64,000 nucleotides of DNA from Streptomyces sp. ACA25. Lineage in GTDB: Bacteria; Actinomycetota; Actinomycetes; Streptomycetales; Streptomycetaceae. The notes under the pieces are model-generated. The model ran no database searches, was not told the DNA's origin, and saw only the letters and a list, made by a program, of their open reading frames with translations. The position numbers and the translations under genes were made by a program. Positions within the stretch are counted from its first letter, which is position 1. Each line of letters opens with the position of its first letter. Below, piece by piece: positions 9,126 to 17,793 of the stretch. Location: NCBI RefSeq assembly GCF_028200735.1, contig NZ_JAQKPV010000001.1:186001-250000 (forward strand), in the 5' to 3' direction.

Positions 9126-9653
9126 GTGTACTTCACGGCACTGCTCGCGCGGACCGAACACGGTTGGGAAGCGAGCGACACTGAGCTCGACGACGTGGAA
9201 AGCCTCGAGGAACTGGCCGAGCTGGCCAGGGCTGCCACACCCGACGACGAACCGGTTCTCGTCTGCATCGAGCAGGAGGGCGCCTGGTTCGGCCTCGTCC
9301 GGGTGGACGGCGAGGAAGACCCCCGGGTGTTCGTCTCCGACGCCGCGCGCGCCATGCGGAGCGCGTACGGCGAGATCCTGCTCACCGACGAGCTGACCGG
9401 CCGGGAGCCGGACGACCCGCGCCGGCTGGACCAACTGGTCGAGCTGGACGGCACCGAGGACGGCGAGTCCGCCGAGGACACCGCCGGCCCGGACGGGCCG
9501 GCCAGCGTCCCGGTCGGGCCGCTGGGCGATCCCGCGCTGATGGCGGACCTGGGCATCGACGCGGGCACGGTCCTGACGCTGTCCCCGGACAACGCGCTCG
9601 GCGAGATCGCCGACTCGCTCGGCTGTGCCGAGGTGCTGGAAGCGGTGCGGTGA
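9126..9653 (+). CDS. tRNA adenosine deaminase-associated protein
   Basis: 175 residues, GTG start behind GGGGAGAG. The protein is acidic (VYFTALLARTEHGWEASD..., EDGESAEDTAGPDG) and ends in a segment ALGEIADSLGCAEVLEAVR. It overlaps the tadA start by four bases (GTGA), indicating translational coupling. Actinomycete genomes keep this gene directly upstream of tadA, hence the family name; its biochemical contribution is not established. The frame is open further upstream, but family similarity starts here. Confidence 0.88.
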   Translation: MYFTALLARTEHGWEASDTELDDVESLEELAELARAATPDDEPVLVCIEQEGAWFGLVRVDGEEDPRVFVSDAARAMRSAYGEILLTDELTGREPDDPRRLDQLVELDGTEDGESAEDTAGPDGPASVPVGPLGDPALMADLGIDAGTVLTLSPDNALGEIADSLGCAEVLEAVR

Positions 9654-10123
9654 GCGATCCGCTGCGCGATCCCTGGGTGCCCGCGATGCGCCGGGCGCTC
9701 AAGGAGGCCGCGGCGGCCCTCTCCACCGGTGACGTCCCCGTCGGGGCGGTGGTGCTCGGCCCCGGCGGTGCGGCCGGCACCCCGCTGGGGCACGGCCGGA
9801 ACGCCCGGGAGGCGACCGGCGACCCCACCGCACACGCCGAGGTACTGGCCCTGCGGGAAGCGGCCGGCCGGCTCGGCTCCTGGCGCCTCACCGACTGCAC
9901 CCTGGTGGTCACCCTCGAGCCCTGCACCATGTGCGCCGGAGCACTTGTGCTGTCCCGGGTGGACCGGGTGGTGTACGGGGCTCCCGACCCCAAGGCCGGG
10001 GCTGCCGGCTCCCTCTGGGACGTGGTCCGCGACCGGCGGCTGAACCACCGGCCCGAGGTCGTCCCCGGCGTCCTCGCGCAGGAGTGCGGCACGCTGCTCA
10101 CCGACTTCTTCCGCGGCCGGTGA
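9650..10123 (+). CDS. tadA: tRNA(adenosine-34) deaminase / nucleoside deaminase
   Basis: 157 residues of the cytidine/deoxycytidylate deaminase fold. The zinc site and proton shuttle are visible: His62 and Glu64 in AHAEVLALRE, and Cys92 and Cys95 in EPCTMCAG. Further signature residues are in VVYGAPDPKAGAAGS. The enzyme converts adenosine-34 to inosine in the anticodon of tRNA-Arg(ACG); a tRNA-Arg with ACG anticodon is encoded at 17402-17474 of this window. It is translationally coupled to the preceding associated protein. Some family members act on free bases, so specificity is inferred. Confidence 0.92.
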   Translation: MSDPLRDPWVPAMRRALKEAAAALSTGDVPVGAVVLGPGGAAGTPLGHGRNAREATGDPTAHAEVLALREAAGRLGSWRLTDCTLVVTLEPCTMCAGALVLSRVDRVVYGAPDPKAGAAGSLWDVVRDRRLNHRPEVVPGVLAQECGTLLTDFFRGR

Positions 10124-10201
10124 CGCTGCTCCCGGGCAGCCTCCCGAGCCCGGCGGCAGCCGATTTCGACCCCGCCCGGCCCGTGGGCTAAGCTCTCTCC
10201 C

Positions 10202-10288
10202 GGTAGCGTGTCCGAGCGGCCGAAGGAGCTCGCCTCGAAAGCGAGTGTGGGGGCAACTCCACCGTGGGTTCAAATCCCACCGCTACCG
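10202..10288 (+). tRNA. tRNA-Ser (CGA)
   Basis: 87 bases with the long variable arm expected of class II tRNAs. The acceptor stem pairs GGTAGCG with CGCTACC, the anticodon loop reads CTCGAAA with anticodon CGA, and the T arm contains GGGTTCAAATCCC. CCA is not encoded. A strong hairpin terminator follows. Confidence 0.96.
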
Positions 10289-10305
10289 CCGCTGAAGTGC
10301 ACAAA

Positions 10306-10339
10306 CGCAGGGCCGGACCCACCAGGGTCCGGCCCTGCG
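10306..10339 (+). terminator. hairpin terminator after tRNA-Ser(CGA)
   Basis: A perfect 15-bp stem (10306-10320 with 10325-10339) and a 4-base ACCA loop. It sits between the tRNA and the convergent alkaline phosphatase gene, so it may work in both directions. Confidence 0.8.
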
Positions 10340-10418
10340 CACGTCTCCCGTCTCAGTTCCCGTCTCCCTGCCCCACCCCGCTTCGGGCCCGGCGAACCGC
10401 ACCGCCCCCGCAGGGACG

Positions 10419-12395
10419 TCAGCCCTCCCGCAGCGGGTCCAGTTGCAGCGCGTGCATCAGGACGAAGAACAGCTCGGTGTTGTCGAGGAAGCCGTTGACG
10501 CGCTCCGCCCCGGGACCGGAGGCGAAGACCGGCACGTCCTCCACCGTGTGGACGCAGTGCGTCTCCGGGTGCGGCAGGTTGCCGGTCCGCAGCTCGGCGT
10601 GCGGGTCCCTCCCCGGGTTGGCCACCGCCCGGCCGGTGTCCTCGTCCAGCAGCGCCGGCTGGCGCAGCACCTCTTGGTGCCGGAAGCCGTCCGTGTGATC
10701 GGGATGGCTCGCCCAGCCGAAGAACAGCTGCACGTCAGGGTCCGGGTCGTCCGGGAAGCCGTCACCGTCCGCGTCCGCGTAGGTCGGGAACCCGGCGTCG
10801 CCGTAGACACCGTTGGCCTGCCGGCCCGCCGCTGCCCGGCGGTCGTGGGTACCGACGATGCTCATCGAGTGACTGTGATCCGCGGTGGCCACGATCAGGG
10901 TGTCGTCCCGGCCCTCCGCCCACTGCCGGGCCACCCCGATCGCCCGGTCGAACTCGATCGTGTCGTAGAGCGCCCGTGTCCCGTCCAGCGGATGCTGCAT
11001 CTTGTCGATGGACGCCCCCTCCACCATGAGGAAGAAGCCGTTCTCGCTGCCTTGCAGGCAGTGCAGCGCCGCTTGCGTCATCTGCATGAGCGTCGGCTGG
11101 TCGTCCCACTCGCCCAGCACGTCCGGGTCCCGGATCTGCTGCCGGTCCAGGTACACGTCCAGGTTCCCGGTGTGGAACAGCCCGAGCAGCCGCTCCGGTG
11201 CCGAGGTCCCGGACACCGCCTGCTCCAGCTCCTTGGCCGTGCTGACGTGGCGGTACCCGAGCTCCTCGAACTCCGCGACCAGGTCACGGTCATCGTCCCG
11301 CGCGGAGCCCTCCGCCGATCGCGGCAGCATGGTGGCGAGCCCGCCGCCGAGAAGCACATCAGGACGCCGCTCCTCGCCGAGTGCCTGGTCCATGATCGTC
11401 GCGTACTGCTCGCGGTCCTGGGTGTGGGCGAAGACGGCCGCCGGGGTGGCGTCCTGGATCTCCGCGGTCGTGACCACTCCCACCCGCATCCCGCGGGCCC
11501 GCTTCAGCAGCTCCGCCATGGTCTCCACCCACGGATGGCGGTCCGGTTCCGGCTCGCTGCTGTCGTACACCCCCATGCTGTTCACGGACGCCTTGTGCCC
11601 GCACATGTACGCGGACATGGAGTTCGCCGAGTCAGTGGCGATGGAGTCCGCGCCGGACGTCCCCACCATGCCCCGGTACTGCATCCGGTCCATTTCCAGC
11701 AGTCCGTGGTACTTGCCCTCGGTCATGCCCCGGGAGAGCAGCCGGGCACCGGTGACGGCTGCCGCCCCCATCCCGTCCCCGAGGAAGAAGATGATGTTCT
11801 TGGCGCGCCGCCCGCCCGCCTCGGCGGTGATCACCTGGTGCGTCACCGTGGTGTCCGTGCTGCCGGTGACCGAGAGGACACCGGCCCGGACGGTGAACTC
11901 GCCGGCGTACGGATACCAGAGGTCGCGGTAGGTCACGGCGAGCACGCCGGGAGCGGGGCTGGAGCGCTCGGGCTCACCCATGATCACGGGGGCGGGTCCT
12001 TCGGGCCCCTCGACGGATATCTCCATCCGGGCTGTTCCCGGGTCCACGCCGGCCGCCTCCACCCGCAGGTCGAACCGCGCGCCGGCCAGGAAAGTGGCGC
12101 GGTCCAGCGGCACAATCCTGAGGCGGGGCTCCGCACGGCCGCGAATCCACGGCGTCGACCGGCGGGTGAAGGCGTGCGGCCCGTGCCCGGCGAGAGGCCC
12201 CGGGGCGGCCGCGGCCACCGGCCCGGCCGGTCCCGCACCCGAGCCCGGCCCGCCCGAGGCGGCGACCGCTCCGGCGCCCAGCCCGGCGATGGCCACACCG
12301 GCCACACCGGTACCGCTCATCTTGAACAACGACCGCCGGGTGAGCCCTCCGGTCCTTCCGCCGTCCTGACCGTTCCGCTGCCGCTCGCTGCTCAT
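10419..12395 (-). CDS. TAT-exported alkaline phosphatase (PhoA superfamily)
   Basis: 658 residues. The twin-arginine signal LTRRSLFKMSG (about residues 18-28) is followed by a hydrophobic Ala/Gly segment, so export is in folded form. A beta domain lies at about 95-195. The phosphatase core has metal-binding Asp207 (FFLGDGMG), the phosphorylated-serine motif TDSAN (Ser256), MVEGASIDKMQH and TADHSHS metal sites. It should release phosphate from extracellular monoesters. The start is the ATG at 12393-12395 behind GGAGAG; the frame continues open upstream without signal features. I saw no clear PHO-box repeats upstream, so phosphate control is not shown. Confidence 0.92.
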   Translation of the reverse strand: MSSERQRNGQDGGRTGGLTRRSLFKMSGTGVAGVAIAGLGAGAVAASGGPGSGAGPAGPVAAAAPGPLAGHGPHAFTRRSTPWIRGRAEPRLRIVPLDRATFLAGARFDLRVEAAGVDPGTARMEISVEGPEGPAPVIMGEPERSSPAPGVLAVTYRDLWYPYAGEFTVRAGVLSVTGSTDTTVTHQVITAEAGGRRAKNIIFFLGDGMGAAAVTGARLLSRGMTEGKYHGLLEMDRMQYRGMVGTSGADSIATDSANSMSAYMCGHKASVNSMGVYDSSEPEPDRHPWVETMAELLKRARGMRVGVVTTAEIQDATPAAVFAHTQDREQYATIMDQALGEERRPDVLLGGGLATMLPRSAEGSARDDDRDLVAEFEELGYRHVSTAKELEQAVSGTSAPERLLGLFHTGNLDVYLDRQQIRDPDVLGEWDDQPTLMQMTQAALHCLQGSENGFFLMVEGASIDKMQHPLDGTRALYDTIEFDRAIGVARQWAEGRDDTLIVATADHSHSMSIVGTHDRRAAAGRQANGVYGDAGFPTYADADGDGFPDDPDPDVQLFFGWASHPDHTDGFRHQEVLRQPALLDEDTGRAVANPGRDPHAELRTGNLPHPETHCVHTVEDVPVFASGPGAERVNGFLDNTELFFVLMHALQLDPLREG

Positions 12396-12902
12396 GAGGC
12401 ATCTCTCCAGTCCGCCGGAGGTGCCCCTGGGCCGGGCCGGGGGCACGTATGGGCTGTCGGGTACCGCACAACGTTCGGGGAGGCGGTGCGTCGGCGCAAG
12501 CACCCGAGGGCCGGACGGCGAGCCGTGACCGGGTGACCCGCAGCGCTCCGGCCGTGTACGGGACGGGCCGGTGACGGGCGGGGCCGGGCCCGACGACGAG
12601 CGGGGCGGGGGAAACAGCCCGGGGGGACAGGCCGTTTCCCCCGCGGGGACGGGGCCCCGGCCCGGACCGCGTCGGGGGAGCGCTGCCCGGACCACACAGG
12701 GGACCCGTCCGGGATCCGAGAGCACCTTGCCGGGCCTCGAACCCGCCTTCCATCCTGCCCGCCCGCTATGCCCGCAATGGTCGCCGAAGGGCCCAGGCCG
12801 CAGAGTCTTTGGTCCCGATCTCCCTGGCCCCGGAGTCCGGTCGGCTGGTTAGACTCACCCGACCGCACGGCAGGGGGCAGGCCCCGGGGGGAAGGCAGGA
12901 CG
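12396..12902. other. divergent intergenic region between the phosphatase and the small membrane protein
   Basis: About 500 bases. It must hold the promoters of two divergent genes. Near the right end, TAGACT (about 12849) is a plausible -10 for the small membrane-protein gene. The middle is very GC-rich (runs such as CGGGGCGGGGG near 12600) with no credible small gene. Confidence 0.45.
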
Positions 12903-13067
12903 ATGGCACAGGCCAAGAAGATCGCGCTCTACCTTCTCCTCGTCTTCATGCTGTACACGATCGTCACCTCCCCCACCCGTGCCGGGGAGATCGTCCAGAT
13001 CGGCTTCGAAGGCATATCCTCCGCCGCCCAGGCGGTCGGTGACTTCATGACACGACTGGTGAACTGA
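12903..13067 (+). CDS. small membrane protein upstream of the sigma pair
   Basis: 54 residues: MAQAKKIALYLLLVFMLYTI is a short basic start followed by a membrane helix, then an amphipathic tail (GFEGISSAAQAVGDFMTRLVN). The ATG lies behind GGGGGAAGGCAGG. A short T-tailed terminator follows, so the gene is its own transcription unit. It resembles a conserved short protein found at this location in other Streptomyces; function unknown. Confidence 0.75.
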   Translation: MAQAKKIALYLLLVFMLYTIVTSPTRAGEIVQIGFEGISSAAQAVGDFMTRLVN

Positions 13068-13096
13068 CCCGGTCGGCCCCCTCCTTTCCCCGTCGA

Positions 13097-13119
13097 AACC
13101 CCGTGATCGCGGGGTTTTT
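13097..13119 (+). terminator. rho-independent terminator
   Basis: A 7-bp stem AACCCCG/CGGGGTT with a 6-base loop is followed by TTTTT (13115-13119). It is one of the few classic T-tailed terminators here and separates the small membrane gene from the sigma gene. Confidence 0.85.
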
Positions 13120-13181
13120 CCGCGTTCCGGCTCTCCGCGACGGCACCAACACGTGCGGTAGCAGGTACTTGCACACAGCGG

Positions 13182-13194
13182 TGATGTCTTGTGA
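13182..13194 (+). promoter_or_regulatory. shared promoter-region box, copy 1 (upstream of sigF)
   Basis: TGATGTCTTGTGA lies about 25 bases before the sigma start and recurs with one mismatch at 14111-14123 upstream of the second sigma gene. Such a shared element in front of two paralogous sigma genes suggests a common promoter or operator; the factor is not identifiable from sequence alone. Confidence 0.5.
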
Positions 13195-13218
13195 TGCTAT
13201 GACCGCTTTTGCCGGTTG

Positions 13219-14037
13219 GTGAGCAATGAAGGGGTGGTCCGCAAGGTGGCGGCGACGCAGACCCGAGAGTCCCGCGGCGCGGAAGCCCGTGCACTTACCC
13301 AGGAGCTGTTCGAACAGTTGACCCACCTGGAACCCGGCACCGCCGAGCACCGGGGGGTTCGCGGCGCGCTGATCGAGGCCAACCTGCCACTCGTCCGCTA
13401 CGTCGCACTCCGTTTCCGCAGCCGCAACGAGCCGATGGAGGACGTCGTCCAGGTCGGCACCATCGGTCTCATCCACGCCATTGACCGCTTCGACACCGCC
13501 CGCGGCGTGCAGTTCCCCACCTTCGCCATGCCGACGATCACCGGTGAGATCAGGCGCTACTTCCGGGACCACGTGCGCACCGTCCACGTACCCCGGCGGC
13601 TGCACGAGCTGTGGGTGCAGGTGCACACCGCGACCGAGGATCTGACGGTGGCCCTCGGCCGTACACCGAACACCGCCGAGATCGCGGAACGCCTCCGCCT
13701 GCCCGAGGAAGAGGTGCTGGCCAGCCTCGAAGCCGGCCGGGCCTACCGGGTCGCCTCCCTGGAGGCCTCCCAGGAGCGGGAGGACGGCACCCCGGGGCTG
13801 ATCGAGCGGCTCGGGTACGAAGATCCGGAGCTCGCCGGAGTGGAGCACCGCGCGCTGGTGCGCCACCTGCTCGTCCAGCTCCCGGAGCGGGAACGGCGCA
13901 TCCTGCTGCTCCGCTACTACCGCAACCTGACCCAGTCTCAGATCAGCGTTGAGCTGGGGGTCTCCCAGATGCACATCTCCCGCCTGCTGAGCCGGAGTTT
14001 CGCTCGACTACGGGCAGCAAATCCACTCGAAGCGTAG
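13219..14037 (+). CDS. sigF: RNA polymerase sigma factor of the SigB/SigF/SigG group (SigF-like)
   Basis: 272 residues if the GTG at 13219 is used; TTG at 13216 and GTG at 13234 are alternatives and none has a strong ribosome site. Region 2 ([39 protein letters not shown]), region 3 ([19 protein letters not shown]) and region 4 ([33 protein letters not shown]) are complete. Its position next to tadA, directly upstream of a second paralog, matches the S. coelicolor sigF-sigN order as I recall it. SigF acts late in spore maturation. No anti-sigma gene is adjacent, but three RsbW-like ATPases occur in this window. The symbol rests on synteny and resemblance. Confidence 0.8.
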   Translation: MSNEGVVRKVAATQTRESRGAEARALTQELFEQLTHLEPGTAEHRGVRGALIEANLPLVRYVALRFRSRNEPMEDVVQVGTIGLIHAIDRFDTARGVQFPTFAMPTITGEIRRYFRDHVRTVHVPRRLHELWVQVHTATEDLTVALGRTPNTAEIAERLRLPEEEVLASLEAGRAYRVASLEASQEREDGTPGLIERLGYEDPELAGVEHRALVRHLLVQLPERERRILLLRYYRNLTQSQISVELGVSQMHISRLLSRSFARLRAANPLEA

Positions 14038-14110
14038 CCCGCTGGGGTGACACACTGTCGGAACCGCGCCCCCCGCTGTACCGTTTTATCGACAAGACGC
14101 TACGTCGTGT

Positions 14111-14123
14111 TGATGACTTGTGA
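14111..14123 (+). promoter_or_regulatory. shared promoter-region box, copy 2 (upstream of sigN)
   Basis: TGATGACTTGTGA is the same box as at 13182-13194 with one difference. It lies about 118 bases before the second sigma start, inside the 204-base gap between the two sigma genes. Confidence 0.5.
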
Positions 14124-14241
14124 CATTCTGCTAAAGCCGCGTTTGCCGCGGTGGCAGTTCCGGTATTCACGAGATGGTGCCTCTCTCTTCTCGTGTCCGG
14201 AGGGTGCCGCTGCGACCCGTCCACGACCTCAAGGGGGTGGC

Positions 14242-15108
14242 ATGTCCGTAGAACTGGGCAGCTCGAAGGTGCTCACCACGCACGGCACGCCGCACATTCC
14301 CGCGCCGCACATTCCCGCGCCGCAAGCTCCCGCGGAGTCCGACAACCTCGACACCCGCACCCTGTCCCGCTCCCTCTTCAAGCGGCTGGCCACGCTCGAC
14401 GCGTCCAGCCCGGAGCGGAGCTACGTCAGAGACACCCTCATCGAGCTGAACCTCCCGCTCGTACGGTATGCGGCAGCGCGCTTCCGCAGCCGCAACGAGC
14501 CGATGGAGGACATCGTCCAGGTCGGCACCATCGGCCTCATCAAAGCCATCGACCGCTTCGACTGCGAGCGTGGCGTGGAGTTCCCCACGTTCGCGATGCC
14601 GACGGTGGTCGGCGAGATCAAGCGCTTCTTCCGCGACACCTCCTGGTCGGTGCGCGTGCCGCGCCGGCTGCAGGAGCTGCGGCTGGCCCTGACCAAGACG
14701 AGCGACGAGCTCTCCCAGCGGCTCGACCGCTCCCCGACCGTGCCGGAGCTCGCCGTCGCGCTCGGGGTGTCGGAGGACGAGGTGGTCGACGGGCTGGCCG
14801 TCGGCAACGCCTACACGGCCAGTTCGCTGGACTCCCCCTCACCCGAGGAGGAGGGCGGCGAGGGCTCGCTGGCGGACCGCCTCGGATACGAGGACGCCGC
14901 ACTGGAGGGCGTGGAGTACCGGGAGTCGCTCAAGCCGCTGCTCGCCAGGCTCCCCGCCCGCGAGCGGCGCATCATCATGCTGCGGTTCTTCGCGAACATG
15001 ACGCAGTCACAGATCGGCGAGGAGGTCGGCATCTCCCAGATGCATGTCTCCCGGCTGCTGACCCGCACCCTCACTCAGCTGCGGGACGGGCTGACCGCCG
15101 AGGAGTGA
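14242..15108 (+). CDS. sigN: RNA polymerase sigma factor of the SigB/SigF/SigG group (SigN-like)
   Basis: 288 residues. The ATG at 14242 follows AAGGGGGTGG. The N-terminal tail has an exact small repeat (PHIPAPHIPAP), then regions 2-4 parallel those of the upstream paralog: [58 protein letters not shown] and GISQMHVSRLLTRT. Tandem paralogs of this group, the first SigF-like, point to SigN, which in S. coelicolor acts during differentiation. A strong hairpin follows. The frame extends 65 codons upstream, but that part is unrelated to sigma factors and crosses the putative promoter box. Confidence 0.8.
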   Translation: MSVELGSSKVLTTHGTPHIPAPHIPAPQAPAESDNLDTRTLSRSLFKRLATLDASSPERSYVRDTLIELNLPLVRYAAARFRSRNEPMEDIVQVGTIGLIKAIDRFDCERGVEFPTFAMPTVVGEIKRFFRDTSWSVRVPRRLQELRLALTKTSDELSQRLDRSPTVPELAVALGVSEDEVVDGLAVGNAYTASSLDSPSPEEEGGEGSLADRLGYEDAALEGVEYRESLKPLLARLPARERRIIMLRFFANMTQSQIGEEVGISQMHVSRLLTRTLTQLRDGLTAEE

Positions 15109-15112
15109 GCAC

Positions 15113-15142
15113 CCCGGACCGGCGGTGCACCGCCGGTCCGGG
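15113..15142 (+). terminator. hairpin terminator after sigN
   Basis: A perfect 13-bp stem (15113-15125 with 15130-15142) around a TGCA loop, five bases beyond the sigma stop codon. It lies between convergent genes. Confidence 0.8.
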
Positions 15143-15194
15143 ACCCGGAAGAATCTCCGGGCGGACTTCCAGGGCCCCGCGAGGGGCCACCTGG

Positions 15195-15398
15195 TCAGCT
15201 GAAGGCGAGCCAGGCCACCGCGGCGAGCGCGGTGATGCCCAGCGCGATACCGAGGATCACCCCGAGCCTCGGCCCTGCCGAAGCCGAGCGCCGGCGCTGC
15301 TCGGGCACCTCCTCATCGACGAATGCGCGGAACATCTGCGTGCTGCCCGCGGGGTCGGGGTCCTGCGGACCCTGCGGTGCGTGGGGGTTGTGAGCCAT
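15195..15398 (-). CDS. small single-span membrane protein
   Basis: 67 residues: a hydrophilic N-terminus (MAHNPHAPQGPQDPDPAGST), QMFRAFVDEEVPEQRRR, then one C-terminal membrane helix (LGVILGIALGITALAAVAWLAF). The frame extends far upstream without features; the ATG at 15396-15398 gives the compact tail-anchored form. It looks like a conserved short Streptomyces membrane protein with no assigned function. Confidence 0.65.
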   Translation of the reverse strand: MAHNPHAPQGPQDPDPAGSTQMFRAFVDEEVPEQRRRSASAGPRLGVILGIALGITALAAVAWLAFS

Positions 15399-15665
15399 GC
15401 CGGGGACATTAGCGAATGTCCCGCCCGATGGCACAGCCAGGATGCCCTTCGGCCACTCTCCCGGGTCCCGGGGCCGTCGGCGCACGCTCGTCTCCGCCGG
15501 GACTGACGCAGCGTGTGAACCGGGCCATCGGCCGCTGTCCGGCCGTCGCGGCGCTGAGTTCCGGAACCCAATTGGTCTGCACCAACCTCTTGCCGTGGGT
15601 CCCCGCACCCGCCGACGCTGGGTGCGCACAGCGTGTCCCCCCACAAGAGACGGACGTGACAGCCC

Positions 15666-16958
15666 ATGAAGGGTTTCCGGAAACACCGCTCCCGCCGCCT
15701 GCTCACCGCGGCGGCGGCGCTGGCAGTCGGCTGCACCCTGCTGTCCCCCAGCTCCCCGGCGCTCGGCGGGACGAACGACGCCGGCTCACCCGCCGCCGCC
15801 GGAGCGGAGGAGGCCGCCGGCACCGCGGTCACCTTCTTCGACGACTTCACCGGGCCGGCCGGTGCGCCGGTGGACAGCAGCAAGTGGCAGCTGGAGACCG
15901 GTGACAACGTCCACAACCACGAGCTGCAGTACTACACGGCCGGCAACGCCAACGCCGCGCTCGACGGCCAGGGGCACCTGGTCATCACCGCCCGGGAGGA
16001 GAACCCGGGGAATTACGACTGCTGGTACGGCCGCTGCGAGTACACCTCGGCGCGGCTGAACACCGCGGGCAAGTTCGCCGCGCAGTACGGCCGGGTCGAG
16101 GCCCGGATCAAGGTGCCGCGCGGCCAGGGCATGTGGCCGGCGTTCTGGATGCTCGGCGACGACTTCGCGGACATCGGATGGCCGCAGAGCGGCGAGATCG
16201 ACATCATGGAGAACGTCGGCTACGAGCCGGACACCGTGCACGGCACTCTGCACGGCCCCGGCTACTCCGGCGGCGGGGGGATCGGGACCGGCTACACCCT
16301 GCCCGGCGGCCGGCACTTCGCCGACGACTTCCACACCTTCGCCATCGACTGGGCACCCGACTCGATCACCTGGTCGGTCGACGGGAACGTGTACCAGCAC
16401 CGGACGCCGGCCGACCTCGGCGGCAACGAATGGGTGTTCAACAAGCCGTTCTTCCTCATCCTCAACCTCGCGGTGGGCGGTGAGTGGCCCGGCTACCCGG
16501 ACGAGACCACCGTCCTCCCGCAGGAGCTCGTCATCGACTACGTGCGCGTCACCACCGGCGACACCGGCGGCGGCACCGGCGGCGGGCCGGTCACCGGCCT
16601 GGCGGGCAAGTGCCTGGACGTCGCCGCGGCGAACAACGCCAACGGCACCCCGGTGCAGCTCTACGACTGCAACGGAACCGACGCCCAGCGGTGGACGGCG
16701 GAAGCCGACGGCACCCTGCGCGCGCTCGGCAAGTGCCTGGACATCGCCGACCGTTCCACCGCGGACGGCGCGACCGTCCACCTCTGGGACTGCCACGGCG
16801 GCGCGAACCAGCAGTGGGTGGTGAGCGCGGAACGCGACATCGTCAACCCTCTGGCCGACAAGTGCCTGGCCGTCCGCGACAGCAACCAGGCCAACGGCAC
16901 CCCCGTGCAGCTCTCCACCTGCGCGGGAACCCCCAACCAGAAGTGGAACGTCGCCTGA
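15666..16958 (+). CDS. secreted GH16 glucanase with C-terminal ricin-type lectin domain
   Basis: 430 residues. A signal peptide (RRLLTAAAALAVGCTLLSPS) is followed by a glycoside hydrolase family 16 domain (about residues 55-300) with the catalytic motif GEIDIMEN: Glu177 nucleophile, Asp179, Glu182 acid/base. A short Gly/Thr linker leads to a three-lobed ricin B-type (CBM13) lectin domain with repeated KCLDVA / QLYDCNG / QRW units. Family enzymes of this layout cut beta-1,3-glucans such as laminarin or fungal wall glucan outside the cell. Expression context: single gene ending at a bidirectional hairpin. Exact substrate not determinable here. Confidence 0.93.
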   Translation: MKGFRKHRSRRLLTAAAALAVGCTLLSPSSPALGGTNDAGSPAAAGAEEAAGTAVTFFDDFTGPAGAPVDSSKWQLETGDNVHNHELQYYTAGNANAALDGQGHLVITAREENPGNYDCWYGRCEYTSARLNTAGKFAAQYGRVEARIKVPRGQGMWPAFWMLGDDFADIGWPQSGEIDIMENVGYEPDTVHGTLHGPGYSGGGGIGTGYTLPGGRHFADDFHTFAIDWAPDSITWSVDGNVYQHRTPADLGGNEWVFNKPFFLILNLAVGGEWPGYPDETTVLPQELVIDYVRVTTGDTGGGTGGGPVTGLAGKCLDVAAANNANGTPVQLYDCNGTDAQRWTAEADGTLRALGKCLDIADRSTADGATVHLWDCHGGANQQWVVSAERDIVNPLADKCLAVRDSNQANGTPVQLSTCAGTPNQKWNVA

Positions 16959-16979
16959 CCACCGCTCCGCGCACACGCC

Positions 16980-17011
16980 GCAGGCCCCGCCGAGTGACCG
17001 GCGGGGCCTGC
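16980..17011. terminator. bidirectional hairpin terminator
   Basis: A perfect 12-bp stem (16980-16991 with 17000-17011) and an 8-base loop lie between the convergent GH16 gene and the small minus-strand gene. Confidence 0.8.
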
Positions 17012-17033
17012 GGCGGCGGGCGGGCCAGAGGGC

Positions 17034-17222
17034 CTACCGCTTCAGGGCTCGGTACCGCTTGAGGAGGGCCGTGATCCTGTCCGGGTTCGCCTCACCGTTC
17101 AGTTCGGTCAGAAGATCGTCGGGGCAGAGCTCGTAGTGGTCCCCCCACCACCGACGCCCCCTGTTGTCCCAGATGCGGTAACCACCTGGCACGCCTCTTG
17201 CCACGTACCGTCTCCTGCTCAC
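17034..17222 (-). CDS. small conserved hypothetical protein
   Basis: 62 residues, GTG start behind AGGGGACC. The sequence is rich in aromatic and basic residues (RYVARGVPGGYRIWDNRGRR, WWGDHYELCPDDLLTELNG, LLKRYRALKR). Similar short proteins with a GGxRIWDxxxRRWWG pattern are common in Streptomyces and have no known function. It is not a shadow frame: composition, start site and terminator placement all fit a gene. Confidence 0.7.
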   Translation of the reverse strand: MSRRRYVARGVPGGYRIWDNRGRRWWGDHYELCPDDLLTELNGEANPDRITALLKRYRALKR

Positions 17223-17352
17223 GGTCCCCTGTCACGGTCGCTGGTTGAGTCTTCCGGACCCGCCCCGGTCCCCCGGGGATCACAGTCGCGGGTCCGGATG
17301 CGGCGAGATGCCTCGGGCAGACCGGCCGGGACGACTGCTTGCGGCCATGAGT

Positions 17353-17382
17353 AAGCCCCTCCCGAGTGACCCGGAGGGGCTT
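17353..17382 (-). terminator. terminator downstream of tRNA-Arg
   Basis: A 10-bp stem AAGCCCCTCC/GGAGGGGCTT with a 10-base loop lies directly beyond the 3' end of the minus-strand tRNA-Arg gene. Confidence 0.75.
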
Positions 17383-17401
17383 GTCTCACTATCACACATG
17401 G

Positions 17402-17474
17402 TGCGCTCGGCAGGATTCGAACCTGCAACCTTCTGATCCGTAGTCAGATGCTCTATCCGTTAAGCTACGAGCGC
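17402..17474 (-). tRNA. tRNA-Arg (ACG)
   Basis: 73 bases. On the minus strand the acceptor stem pairs GCGCTCG with CGAGCGC, the anticodon loop is CTACGGA with anticodon ACG, and the T arm reads AGGTTCGAATCCT. A34 of this anticodon is the substrate of the TadA enzyme encoded at 9650-10123. CCA is not encoded. Confidence 0.96.
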
Positions 17475-17654
17475 TTGATCCCGGCCGTTTCGCTTGCCGG
17501 GGTGCGGTGCGGGAACAACATTACAGCACCTCCGGCCGACTGGTGAAATCCATTCCCCATACCAGCGCTGACCTGCAGAAACACCCTTCAGCGCGGCGCC
17601 TTGCGGCTCAGCCGGGCCCTCGCGCACGGCACCGCGGGCGGCCCGGGGACGACG

Positions 17655-17683
17655 GAAGCCCCGGCACTGTGTGCCAGGGCTTC
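17655..17683 (-). terminator. terminator downstream of tRNA-Ser(GCT)
   Basis: GAAGCCC pairs with GGGCTTC around an imperfectly paired centre. It lies about 20 bases beyond the 3' end of the minus-strand tRNA-Ser. The rest of 17475-17703 shows nothing else. Confidence 0.6.
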
Positions 17684-17703
17684 GCTCGCGATCGGTGACC
17701 GAG

Positions 17704-17793
17704 CGGAGGCTCCGGGATTTGAACCCGGGATGGGGGGTTACCCCAAACCGCATTAGCAGTGCGGCGCCATAGACCAGACTAGGCGAAGCCTCC
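17704..17793 (-). tRNA. tRNA-Ser (GCT)
   Basis: 90 bases with a long variable arm. On the minus strand the acceptor stem pairs GGAGGCT with AGCCTCC, the anticodon stem-loop CGCACTGCTAATGCG carries anticodon GCT, and the T arm has GGGTTCAAATCCC. CCA is not encoded. Confidence 0.95.

Noticed and set aside
10443-12536. 697-codon plus-strand open frame opposite the alkaline phosphatase
   Set aside because: Shadow of a gene with complete catalytic motifs and a twin-arginine signal; no domain in the shadow product.
12396-12560. PHO-box repeats upstream of the alkaline phosphatase
   Set aside because: GGTCACC-like words occur on the minus strand near 12530 but not with the 11-base spacing of PhoP sites.
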